Shown: one piece after another, positions 46,831-54,853 of the stretch
Layout of the letters: each line of letters starts with the position of its first letter
Numbering within the stretch: the first letter of the stretch is position 1
Origin: an uncultured Aequorivita sp.
GTDB taxonomy: Bacteria > Bacteroidota > Bacteroidia > Flavobacteriales > Flavobacteriaceae
Assembly: GCA_937125455.1 (NCBI GenBank)
Contig: CAKZLK010000017.1
Coordinates: 186,001-250,000, forward strand
Reading direction: 5' to 3'
DNA length: 64,000 nucleotides
Notes under the pieces: model-generated
What the model was told of the DNA's origin: nothing
Databases searched by the model: none
What the model saw: only the letters and a program-made list of their open reading frames with translations
Program-made: the position numbers and the translations under genes

Positions 46831-49800
46831 ATATTTTTCCATTAAAATAATCCTCTGATTTGGTCTTTTTCCCTGTTTTATCATAAGTGGCTGCATTTCC
46901 TGTCTGTACACCATTTTTGTAGAAGGCTTCCTCCATAAGTGTGCCATCTTCATAATATTTTGTGGTTTTTCCATGAAGTTCCCCGATTAGGTATTCATTT
47001 CGTTCTTTAATATTCCCGTTTGGATAATAGGAGATTTTAGGTCCTTGATATTCGCCATTTTCGTGTACAAACTCGTCTTGGAGTTGGCCATCGTAATAGT
47101 AGGTTTTGTAAGCACCTGCATATTGCCCGTTTTCAAACTCCAATTCCCGGGAGACTTTTCCATTGTCATAATATGCCGTTATTTTTACGGTTTCATTTTC
47201 AATAGGAATCATGGCCACCTCTTTGCCATCCTTATCGTTATAAGTATAACCAATTAAGGTGCCATGGTCATAAAAGCGGACCAATTGTAGTTTTCCGGTG
47301 GGACTATAAAACTCTTTGCGGCCTTGCTCTTTTCCATTTAGATAAGAGGTTTTGGAATAAAGAGTGCCGTCTTCGTAATAGGATTTCCAAGTTCCAATAG
47401 GATCGCCTAACTCTAAAAAATTTGAATCTTCAATTTGGCCATTTTCATAATACCGAATAAACTCGCCATCCAAACTGCCTAGAACGTAGGTTGCTTCAAT
47501 ATTAGGTTTTCCATTTTCAAAGTACCAAGTCCAAGCTCCGTTTTGAGAACCATTTAGATATTCTCCTTGGGTTTCTAACTTTCCATCAAAGAAATACGAT
47601 TTATAGGCTCCGTGTTTTATTCCGTGGATATAAGTAGTCTCTGTATATGTTTTACCATTATAATGTTTGAATAGCAGCAACGTATCTTCTTTTGTAGGTT
47701 TATAGTCTATTTGCTGAAATTGTTTTCCTTTAGGGTCGTAATAATTTTCGGATAAAAAATTATCGTGATTGTATAAAGCCGTATTTGTTAACTTTCCATC
47801 AATTCCATAATATTCTTGCACTCCATGAAACTCTCCTTTATGAAAAAAATTGATGCTTTTTATACTTCCATCAGCATAATAGAAACGCCATTCTCCTTGC
47901 TCCAACCCATTTTTATAACCTCCCTGATTTTTTAAATTGCCGTTTTTATGATAGTTTGCATAGTAGCCAGTAAGGGTATCGTTTTTATAATTGCCGGACC
48001 ATTCAATAGTACCATCAGGATAGTATGAAGTATAAACTCCTTGTGTTAAATCATTTTCAAAAGTGCCTTTTGAGGTTAAATTGCCATTTTGGCCATAAAA
48101 TTTCCATTCTCCTTTTCGTCCACCTGACACATCATAGAGCCCTTCAGAAGTAAGGTTTCCGTTAGTTGCAAAACCGTTATAATAAAATTCGCCTCCTCGT
48201 TTTTTCCCTTCTTTAAGTATTTCACCTTTTTTATTGAAATATCTATAATCAACAATATCTCCTTTTTTGTAAGAGTAGTTATAATATTTTTTGCCATCAT
48301 AATCGTAAAAGGTGTAGCTTCCGTCAAGAGAACCATCTACATAATTAGCTTCACTTTGCAATGTTCCATCTGAATAATAGGTGGTATATGGTCCTTGTAA
48401 AAGATTTTTCTTATAGGTTCCTATTTCCGAAATCTTTCCATTTGTGTGATATGACTTATACGGACCTTGGAGATTGTCTTCTACATAAGTTAACTCATTC
48501 GCTAAATTTCCATTTAGATGAAGTATTTTTTCTATACCATGTCTATTTCCATCTTTAAAAGGAATTTCGGAATATAGCTCTCCATTAGCAAAATATTCGC
48601 TGGCTTTTTCTTGTATTTGGTCCTCTTTATAAGGGATAATATATTCTGGAATTTCTTCGCCTACACTAAAGTATGAGGTGTAGGTGCCTGTTAATTTACC
48701 GGCTTCAAAATATTTCTTTTGGTTCAGCGCACCATTTTCGTTGTAATAGCGGTACTCACCATCGAGTTCGCCACCTTTGTAAAACCCCTTGATTGACAAT
48801 TGTCCGTTGGGGTAGAAAATAGTATTCTCTCCCTCTAGTTTGCCATCTTGATAATTTGCCGATTCACTAACTTTTAGATGATCGTTGTACCATTTCCAAT
48901 TTCCAGTGCGCTCTCCGTTCCCATCAAAATATCCTTCAGTGGTCATCCTTCCCTGTGCATTAAAATAAAACCAATCTCCGGTTAGTTTTTCGGCACCTTC
49001 CAATGTACCCATAGCGCTTAGTGAAAGCGAACTTGCATCATATACGTATTGAACTGTTTTGTCACTGAAAAGCGATTTGTTGTCCGTTTTGGTAATTGTA
49101 GTCCAAGCCGGAATTGCGACTCTTATAAATTCCTTAACCTCTTTCGTTTTCTTCTGAACAATCTTTTTAAATTTTTCATTCTCAATGGAGTAAGAAATGG
49201 TGTAGCTAAAAGCATCAAAATTGTCAGAATCCCGAACCCACTGAAAAAAGGGAACTATTTTTTCACTCCAAAAACCACCTTTACCTTTAAAATCCGCAAG
49301 TTTGACGAGAAGTGCGTGATTTTGTTTGGTCAATGCAAAATCAAGATCATTATCTACCTTATAATTTTTGTTTAGGGCAATTCGGTTGCTTATTATCAGA
49401 TCGATATCATCAAAAGCCTTGTCGTCTTCAGAAAGTGCCAAGCCGGGAGTTCGCTTGTTGTCATTTTCCGAACTAAACATTGTATTGATCGCCTTAAGTC
49501 TTACAAATGAATTTTCGGTGTCTGGTTCTAGCATTAGCGAAAGGTCAAAAGCCATTAATGCCTGTGTATGTCGCTCCTGAGTATAGTAAATAGAGCCTAG
49601 TTGTAAGTATGCTTTGGCGTAAAAAGGACTGATGGTAATTACTTGTTCTAAGATTTTAACCGCCTCCTTAAGTTGGCCATTTCCTTGTAATGCAACTGCC
49701 TTATTGTATAGCAAAAAATAATTTGCAGGGAAAATTTCCAAACCTTCGTCAAAGCTTGCGATGGCTTTCTCATATTTTTCCTGTTTGATAAACGAGATTC

Positions 49801-50113
49801 CTTTGTTTTGGTAAAATGAGCTTTTTAGATCGCCAAGATCTTTCATCGCAAGTCCTTCATCTAAGGCTGCAACGGCATCTTCATACCGCTCTAAAGCCAT
49901 CAAATAGTACGATTTTCTGACTAATGAACTTGCGTAAGTTGTGTCATTTTTATTAATTTTTTCTAGTACTTCAAGAGCCCCCTCGTAGTCTTCTTCTTGA
50001 GATTTTAATGCAATGGAAGTATTAATTTCGTCAATGTCAATAATATCTAGTTTTTCTTGACCGATTGCGGCAAAGCTAAATAGCCCTATTGCCAAAAGGA
50101 TATATTTTTTCAT
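46811..50113 (-). CDS. Large secreted TPR-MORN (YwqK-like) repeat protein
   Basis: 1100 residues, signal peptide ending AIGQ. TPR repeats at about 30-200, a linker to about 340, then roughly thirty MORN/YwqK-type repeats to the end, each near 22-24 residues with a Y-x-NG or YYxDG core. YwqK proteins are listed as antitoxins in Bacillus, but the export signal and size make that unlikely here. It heads a three-gene operon with the two DUF3857 proteins, and may be a scaffold for them. Confidence 0.9.
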   Translation of the reverse strand: MKKYILLAIGLFSFAAIGQEKLDIIDIDEINTSIALKSQEEDYEGALEVLEKINKNDTTYASSLVRKSYYLMALERYEDAVAALDEGLAMKDLGDLKSSFYQNKGISFIKQEKYEKAIASFDEGLEIFPANYFLLYNKAVALQGNGQLKEAVKILEQVITISPFYAKAYLQLGSIYYTQERHTQALMAFDLSLMLEPDTENSFVRLKAINTMFSSENDNKRTPGLALSEDDKAFDDIDLIISNRIALNKNYKVDNDLDFALTKQNHALLVKLADFKGKGGFWSEKIVPFFQWVRDSDNFDAFSYTISYSIENEKFKKIVQKKTKEVKEFIRVAIPAWTTITKTDNKSLFSDKTVQYVYDASSLSLSAMGTLEGAEKLTGDWFYFNAQGRMTTEGYFDGNGERTGNWKWYNDHLKVSESANYQDGKLEGENTIFYPNGQLSIKGFYKGGELDGEYRYYNENGALNQKKYFEAGKLTGTYTSYFSVGEEIPEYIIPYKEDQIQEKASEYFANGELYSEIPFKDGNRHGIEKILHLNGNLANELTYVEDNLQGPYKSYHTNGKISEIGTYKKNLLQGPYTTYYSDGTLQSEANYVDGSLDGSYTFYDYDGKKYYNYSYKKGDIVDYRYFNKKGEILKEGKKRGGEFYYNGFATNGNLTSEGLYDVSGGRKGEWKFYGQNGNLTSKGTFENDLTQGVYTSYYPDGTIEWSGNYKNDTLTGYYANYHKNGNLKNQGGYKNGLEQGEWRFYYADGSIKSINFFHKGEFHGVQEYYGIDGKLTNTALYNHDNFLSENYYDPKGKQFQQIDYKPTKEDTLLLFKHYNGKTYTETTYIHGIKHGAYKSYFFDGKLETQGEYLNGSQNGAWTWYFENGKPNIEATYVLGSLDGEFIRYYENGQIEDSNFLELGDPIGTWKSYYEDGTLYSKTSYLNGKEQGRKEFYSPTGKLQLVRFYDHGTLIGYTYNDKDGKEVAMIPIENETVKITAYYDNGKVSRELEFENGQYAGAYKTYYYDGQLQDEFVHENGEYQGPKISYYPNGNIKERNEYLIGELHGKTTKYYEDGTLMEEAFYKNGVQTGNAATYDKTGKKTKSEDYFNGKIYAQQSF

Positions 50114-50117
50114 TTGC

Positions 50118-50125
50118 CAAATATA
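50118..50125 (-). promoter_or_regulatory. -7 box TATATTTG right before the MORN gene
   Basis: Exact box on the reverse strand, only four bases before the ATG at 50113. Transcription would begin at or next to the start codon, giving a leaderless message. Confidence 0.5.
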
Positions 50126-50328
50126 GTAAACCCTTAAAATTATCTTAAAATATATTTATTTGTTATTTAAAAAAAATCATTTGCTGTTTTTTGATTTAGT
50201 TCGTGATTGAAGGTTTTGTTCGTTCATAATTTTGGTTAATGTTTTAAGAGAAATTGTTTACGCTGCTTCAAACTTCTTCTATTAAAATGAATGTTCTTTA
50301 CGGTTTTCCGCAATTGGGTCATTTTTTT

Positions 50329-50718
50329 TCAATTTGTTTTAAAAGCAGCGCTTTGTTTTTCAAATTTTTCGCTATCCCTTAATGCGCATAGATTTCCATC
50401 TGGGTCAAAAAATTTAGCAACGGTGCCCCAAGGATTTTCTTGATAGTCTACGGTTATATTTTTTGCGGTAAGTTTTTCAGCTAAACTTTTTACGTTCTGG
50501 ACGTTCATTCGCAAACAGGTTTTGATTCTTTCGGGTTCGGTTTGCGTTCCGTTGTATTCATCGTCTAATTCAACCATTAGATATGCATTTCCAAATTCAA
50601 AGCAGGTGAGGTTTTCTTCTTCAAATAGTGTCTTGAGTTCAAGAGTGTGTTTGTAAAATTCCACGCATTTTTTGTATTCAATTGTGTAAAGTATTATTCC
50701 TGTTCGCTCAAATTTCAT
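50329..50718 (-). CDS. VOC (glyoxalase/bleomycin-resistance) family protein
   Basis: 129 residues of the vicinal-oxygen-chelate fold: VEFYKHTLELKTLFEEE in the first beta-alpha unit and the final FFDPDGNLCALRDSEK. One subunit would pair to form a metal or ligand site. Substrate unknown. It overlaps the MepB gene by 11 bp, so both are co-expressed. Confidence 0.88.
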   Translation of the reverse strand: MKFERTGIILYTIEYKKCVEFYKHTLELKTLFEEENLTCFEFGNAYLMVELDDEYNGTQTEPERIKTCLRMNVQNVKSLAEKLTAKNITVDYQENPWGTVAKFFDPDGNLCALRDSEKFEKQSAAFKTN

Positions 50719-51202
50719 GGGTGTGTTTTTTATACATTTTTTTTATTCTTTCTAAATCTTCGACTTTTTGTAATTCGAAAAAATAATCAAGCTGCCATTG
50801 TTGTGTTTTTTGGGCTTGTTTGCTAGTCGGGGTGTCCCAAATAGGGTAAACACGAAAACCTCTTTTGCCGTCTTTTTTTTCGGTGGAAATTATGTGCTTG
50901 GCTATTAAAATGGATTTTGGAAAGACGAATTGTCCAAGTCGGTTTTTCTTTTTTAGGTTGACAACATAAAAGTGGAAGTTGTCTTTTTCAGCATAGGGTT
51001 GGGTAATTCCTGCTGCATTTCTATTCCAAAAAGTAACGAACTGCCCCGTTTTTTTAGGGGTTATTTTTGCGGTTCTACTTATAACAATACGCCCGTCAAT
51101 TTGAAATTGACAGGCGTTGTATTCTTGGCTTTCTGGTTCAGTTTTAAATTCAGAAACGGTTAGACCGCAGTTGCGGAAAATTTCTGTGTTGAAATCATTC
51201 AT
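50708..51202 (-). CDS. MepB family protein
   Basis: 164 residues. FQIDGRIVISRTAKITPKK, GQFVTFWNRN and QLDYFFEL at the end mark the family, first named from a Staphylococcus multidrug-efflux (mepRAB) operon. Function undefined. No mepA or mepR gene is near. Confidence 0.85.
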   Translation of the reverse strand: MNDFNTEIFRNCGLTVSEFKTEPESQEYNACQFQIDGRIVISRTAKITPKKTGQFVTFWNRNAAGITQPYAEKDNFHFYVVNLKKKNRLGQFVFPKSILIAKHIISTEKKDGKRGFRVYPIWDTPTSKQAQKTQQWQLDYFFELQKVEDLERIKKMYKKHTHEI

Positions 51203-51232
51203 TAAGCTGAAGCGAGTATTTCGCTGCCTTTA

Positions 51233-51625
51233 TTAAACGGGCTTCATCACCTCAAACTTCAACCCGCTGTCTTGGTCGGTAAAAAACACTTTATCGCCAC
51301 TTTTTGAAATTTTAAGTGTCATTTTTGTGCGGGTAGTAGTTATGGTTTGGGTATTTGCGTTAAAGCTCCATGTTGCATTTTTATTAGAAGTGGTGCTATA
51401 ATCGTATGCGTTGCCGTTGTTATTTTTTTCTTTTATTTCAAAACTATTATCTGCATATAAGTTAATAACAGCATTGGCCATTGCCGCAGCCATTTTTGGG
51501 TTGCTGTTGCTGTTTTCAACATTTACAACAAGCCATGTGCCGGTAACATCTTTTTGAGTAAGGGATTGACTTTGTACTGTGCTAGCAAAAAGGACGAAGG
51601 CGAAGAGAACAATTAGATTTTTCAT
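51233..51625 (-). CDS. Small secreted lipocalin-like protein
   Basis: 130 residues, signal peptide ending VQSQ. The first mature block VTGTWLVVNVENS and the later NATWSFNANTQTITTTRTKMTLKI suggest a lipocalin-like barrel. It resembles the product at 42457 in size and plan. Function unknown. Confidence 0.65.
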   Translation of the reverse strand: MKNLIVLFAFVLFASTVQSQSLTQKDVTGTWLVVNVENSNSNPKMAAAMANAVINLYADNSFEIKEKNNNGNAYDYSTTSNKNATWSFNANTQTITTTRTKMTLKISKSGDKVFFTDQDSGLKFEVMKPV

Positions 51626-51700
51626 TAGTATATTATTTAAAGAATTGTTTTAATGTGTTTTTTAAACTTTTGTGAAGATATGAAATTTTATGCTTTTTGA

Positions 51701-51777
51701 TGCACGACTGAAAAGGAAACACGAAGCACGACTGAAGGGAGCCAGTAACCTCAGCTTGTCCCGATTTTTTATCGGGA
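51701..51777. repeat. Intergenic repeat with palindrome
   Basis: Direct repeat GCACGACTGAA (51702-51712 and 51726-51736), then a perfect stem TCCCGAT (51759-51765) / ATCGGGA (51771-51777) with a loop of 5. This looks like the short palindromic intergenic elements common in Bacteroidota, not a gene. Confidence 0.55.
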
Positions 51778-51801
51778 ACTGAAGGAACCATCTCTCTTGA
51801 A

Positions 51802-51831
51802 AAATGAATAAGCCTCTTTTGACAGAGGCTT
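51802..51831 (-). terminator. Terminator after the T9SS repeat gene
   Basis: 8-bp stem at 51810-51817 and 51824-51831 (AAGCCTCT/AGAGGCTT), loop of 6. On the reverse strand a T-rich tail ATTCATTTTT follows. It lies 33 bp past the stop at 51864. Confidence 0.65.
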
Positions 51832-51863
51832 CCATTAGATTGACTAATTGAGTATTAAAAAAA

Positions 51864-53453
51864 TTATTGTTTGGCTATTTTTATTGTTACTTGTTTTCCT
51901 TCAAGGGTTTTTACGTTTGCCAGATAGATTCCTACAGCGTCGTTGATTTCTAAATCTAACATTTGAGTATTTTTGTAGTTTGAAATAGAAACAACTTGAC
52001 CTAGCATATTGGTTATGGTAACGGTAGTTTCAGAAAAACTTTCGCCCAAATTTATGGTAAGACTGCCTTTGGTTGGGTTGGGATAGGCGTTGAGAGCTGG
52101 ACCGAAGGTATTTTGGGGAATGCCCAAAATTGCTGCGGTGGTTTTAAATACCCAATAATCATCAAGGCCTTTACTGTTTGTGTTCTTATCGCCAGAAATG
52201 TTGCTGTCTGAAGAGCAAAACATAGCAAAAGTGCCATCATTATTTTCTATGACGTATGTGCCGCTTTCATCGCCTGCGCCACCTATGGAGTTTTGGGAAA
52301 TTATATTGCCGGAGGCATTCAATCTTAACAACCAATAATCATAACCGCCATTGCTGTTTTCAGTCTTGTCGCCAGAAATGTTACTGTTGCTCCAGCTAGC
52401 AATCATATAAGTGCCATCAGCAAGTTGCTTAATATCGCGAGGATAGTCAATACCGCTGCCTCCAATAGTATTTTGCCAAACTATGTTCCCGCTTGAATCC
52501 AATTTTAAAATCCAAGAATCAAAATCGCCTTGGGAGTTTTCGGTTTTGTCGCCAGAAATATTGGACTTTGAGTAACCAGCCACAAGGTAGCCGCCGTCTG
52601 CTGTTTGGATCATATCTCTAAAAGTGTCACTGTCATTTCCTCCAATAGTGTTTTGCCATTGAATGGTGCCATCCGAATTCAATTTTACTATCCAATAGTC
52701 GGTTCCTCCTTGGTTGACCTCTGTTTTATCTCCAGAAATGCCAGAAGTGGAAAAACCTCCAATTATATAGCCACCGTCCGAGGTTTGGTAAGCTGCTTGT
52801 GAACGGTCAATCAAACTGCCGCCTATACTGTTTTGCCAAACAATGTTTCCACTGCTATCAAGTTTCAGCGCCCAATAATCTCGCTGACCGTTGGTGGGGT
52901 CTGTTTTATCACCGCTTACGTCGCTATCTGAATAACCGCCAACAAAATAACCGCCATCTGCTGTTTCCACAATATAGGCATCAAATTCGGGTTGACTGCC
53001 TCCATAGGTTTTTTGCCATGTAATGTTTCCAGAAGTATCGAGTTTCAAAATCCAATAGTCCAAACCGCCACGGGAATTTTCGGTCTTATCACCCGAAATG
53101 TTTGAGTCTGAACCAGCGCCAATAATATAGCCGCCGTCTGAGGTTTGTTTCAATGAAATAAGAAAATCATCACCTGTACCACCGATTGTGTTCTGCCACA
53201 TAATGCTGCCAGAAGCGTCAATTTTTACGATCCAAATATCTATTTGTCCGTTGCTGTTTTCGATTTTGTCGCCAGAGATGTTACTTGTGGAATACCCTCC
53301 TAAAATATAGCCACCGTCTGTGGTAGCTTCAAACACTGTTGAAAAATCACCATCACTGCCACCTATGGTATTTTGCCAAATTATGGCAGGGTCTTGGGAA
53401 AAGGCACTAAAGACACCCAATAATAATGCGAAAAATGTAATTGAAGTTTTCAT
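51864..53453 (-). CDS. T9SS-secreted protein of seven exact 60-residue repeats
   Basis: 529 residues. Signal peptide, then residues 24-443 are seven units of exactly 60 residues with no insertion or loss. Each carries WQNTIGG at the start, a central DGGY, and SNISGDKTENS. The C-terminal 80 residues (NAYPNPTKGSLTINL onward) are a type A T9SS sorting domain. Seven beta-rich units suggest a seven-bladed propeller. No catalytic motif; a surface or adhesion role is likely but unproven. Confidence 0.92.
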   Translation of the reverse strand: MKTSITFFALLLGVFSAFSQDPAIIWQNTIGGSDGDFSTVFEATTDGGYILGGYSTSNISGDKIENSNGQIDIWIVKIDASGSIMWQNTIGGTGDDFLISLKQTSDGGYIIGAGSDSNISGDKTENSRGGLDYWILKLDTSGNITWQKTYGGSQPEFDAYIVETADGGYFVGGYSDSDVSGDKTDPTNGQRDYWALKLDSSGNIVWQNSIGGSLIDRSQAAYQTSDGGYIIGGFSTSGISGDKTEVNQGGTDYWIVKLNSDGTIQWQNTIGGNDSDTFRDMIQTADGGYLVAGYSKSNISGDKTENSQGDFDSWILKLDSSGNIVWQNTIGGSGIDYPRDIKQLADGTYMIASWSNSNISGDKTENSNGGYDYWLLRLNASGNIISQNSIGGAGDESGTYVIENNDGTFAMFCSSDSNISGDKNTNSKGLDDYWVFKTTAAILGIPQNTFGPALNAYPNPTKGSLTINLGESFSETTVTITNMLGQVVSISNYKNTQMLDLEINDAVGIYLANVKTLEGKQVTIKIAKQ

Positions 53454-53517
53454 AATTTGGTTTTTTAAGGATTATATGAGTAAATCGGAATGGGTTGTGG
53501 AATGTCATCAATTTTTT

Positions 53518-53538
53518 AGCGAAAAGCGAAAAGCGAAA
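53518..53538. repeat. Heptamer repeat AGCGAAA x3
   Basis: Three exact copies head to tail between the T9SS gene start (53453) and the terminator at 53567. A second 7-bp tandem repeat in a leader in this window (the other is at 15245). Confidence 0.8.
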
Positions 53539-53566
53539 AGTGGAGAGGGATTTGTTTTTTTGATTC

Positions 53567-53596
53567 AAAAAAAATGCCCCATATTTCAGGGGCATT
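53567..53596 (-). terminator. Strong terminator upstream of the T9SS repeat gene
   Basis: 8-bp GC-rich stem AATGCCCC (53573-53580) / GGGGCATT (53589-53596), loop of 8; on the reverse strand it is followed by eight T (complement of 53567-53574). No full gene precedes it on that strand, only the small frame at 53632-53703. A GGTTG/CAACC mini-hairpin (53599-53613 region) lies just before it. Confidence 0.8.
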
Positions 53597-53631
53597 ACGG
53601 TTGTTGTTCAACCTCACACGCTATTGAAAAA

Positions 53632-53703
53632 TCATTGTTTTATAATCCTTAAAGTGTTTGATTCTTCTTTAGCAGTTACATAAAAACATCGAATCGTTTT
53701 CAT
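53632..53703 (-). CDS. Possible 23-residue leader peptide or small protein
   Basis: ATG to TGA frame reading MKTIRCFYVTAKEESN and ending LRIIKQ. It lies 36 bp ahead of a strong terminator and about 180 bp before the T9SS repeat gene on the same strand. It may be a leader peptide of an attenuator, a small protein, or a small RNA with a chance frame. No -7 box is clear upstream. Confidence 0.35.
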   Translation of the reverse strand: MKTIRCFYVTAKEESNTLRIIKQ

Positions 53704-53732
53704 AATGTCATCACTAAAACCAAAAAGTGTTT

Positions 53733-53740
53733 TACATTTG
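53733..53740 (+). promoter_or_regulatory. -7 box TACATTTG for mvaD
   Basis: Exact TAnnTTTG 18 bp before the ATG at 53759, giving a leader of about 12 nt. No -33 TTG is clear. Confidence 0.6.
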
Positions 53741-53758
53741 TAGTCTACCCCTATAGCT

Positions 53759-54853
53759 ATGCCACAACACAGATTTATAGTTTGTTCCTATACTCAAAAC
53801 CTAACTTCTGGTAAGGTCTCCTGGCAAGCGCCGAGTAACATTGCACTGGTAAAATACTGGGGGAAATATGGGGAGCAAATGCCGATGAATGCTTCCGTCA
53901 GCTTTACTTTGAAGAATTGCAATACAAAAACTTCGCTAACTTTTGAAAAGCGAAACTTCGCTAAAGATTCAAACCATAACGGATTTGATTTTGAAGTTTT
54001 TCTCGATGGAAAAAGAGAAGTTTCCTTTGAGCCAAAAATTCAGAAATTCTTTGAAAGAGTAGAGGTGTATCTGCCATTCCTGAAAGATTTCAAATTCAAG
54101 ATTGAAACATCAAATAGTTTTCCACATAGCAGTGGCATTGCTTCTTCCGCAAGTGGAATGAGTGCATTGGCACTTTGTTTGATGGATATGGAGCGCCAAA
54201 TGCAACCAGATATTACCGAGGAATATTTCATTGAAAAAGCATCTTTTCTGGCACGTTTGGGTTCTGGCAGCGCCTGCCGAAGCTTGCAAGGACCAATGGT
54301 TGTGTGGGGCGAACATCCAGAAATTGACGGCAGTACCAATTTATTTGGCACGAAATATCCTTTTGCGGTTCACAAGAATTTTCATAATTATCAAGACACC
54401 ATTCTTTTGGTTGATAAAGGCGAGAAGCAAGTTAGCAGTACTGTTGGTCACGATTTAATGCTGGACCATCCTTTTGCAGAACAACGTTTTCGGCAGGCGA
54501 AGGAGAACCTTTCAAAGTTGATTCCTGTTTTTAAAAATGGGAATATTTCCGAATTTATAAAAATTGTTGAAAGCGAAGCATTATCACTCCACGCAATGAT
54601 GATGACCTCCATGCCCTATTTTATATTGATGAAACCAAACACCTTGGAAATTATTAACCGAATTTGGAAGTTTAGGGAGAAAACAGGCAGTAATGTTTGC
54701 TTTACATTGGATGCTGGCGCCAATGTGCACATACTTTATCCGCAGGCTGAAATTGAGGCTGTTTCAAAATTTATAAAAACGGAACTTAAACAATTTTGTA
54801 AAAACAGTGAGTTTATTACTGATTGGGTTGGTTTGGGTGCAAAAAAGCTTTAA
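53759..54853 (+). CDS. mvaD: Diphosphomevalonate decarboxylase
   Basis: 364 residues of the GHMP kinase superfamily. Converts mevalonate diphosphate to isopentenyl diphosphate with ATP. N-terminal APSNIALVKYWGK; the ATP loop SFPHSSGIASSASGMSALAL (about 121-140); RLGSGSACRS (about 162-171); the final region has FTLDAGANVHIL with the catalytic Asp. The start matches flavobacterial homologues, which have a short lead before the first block. Mevalonate use is normal for Flavobacteriaceae. Confidence 0.96.
   Translation: MPQHRFIVCSYTQNLTSGKVSWQAPSNIALVKYWGKYGEQMPMNASVSFTLKNCNTKTSLTFEKRNFAKDSNHNGFDFEVFLDGKREVSFEPKIQKFFERVEVYLPFLKDFKFKIETSNSFPHSSGIASSASGMSALALCLMDMERQMQPDITEEYFIEKASFLARLGSGSACRSLQGPMVVWGEHPEIDGSTNLFGTKYPFAVHKNFHNYQDTILLVDKGEKQVSSTVGHDLMLDHPFAEQRFRQAKENLSKLIPVFKNGNISEFIKIVESEALSLHAMMMTSMPYFILMKPNTLEIINRIWKFREKTGSNVCFTLDAGANVHILYPQAEIEAVSKFIKTELKQFCKNSEFITDWVGLGAKKL

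Noticed and set aside
46831-46974. N-terminal extension of the 44890 protein by 48 residues
   Set aside because: It lies inside the MORN gene in another frame, and the signal peptide begins only at the ATG at 46830.
46811-50113. Toxin-antitoxin system because of YwqK-like repeats
   Set aside because: There is an export signal, the protein is 1100 residues long and no small toxin gene lies beside it; MORN repeats alone do not make an antitoxin.
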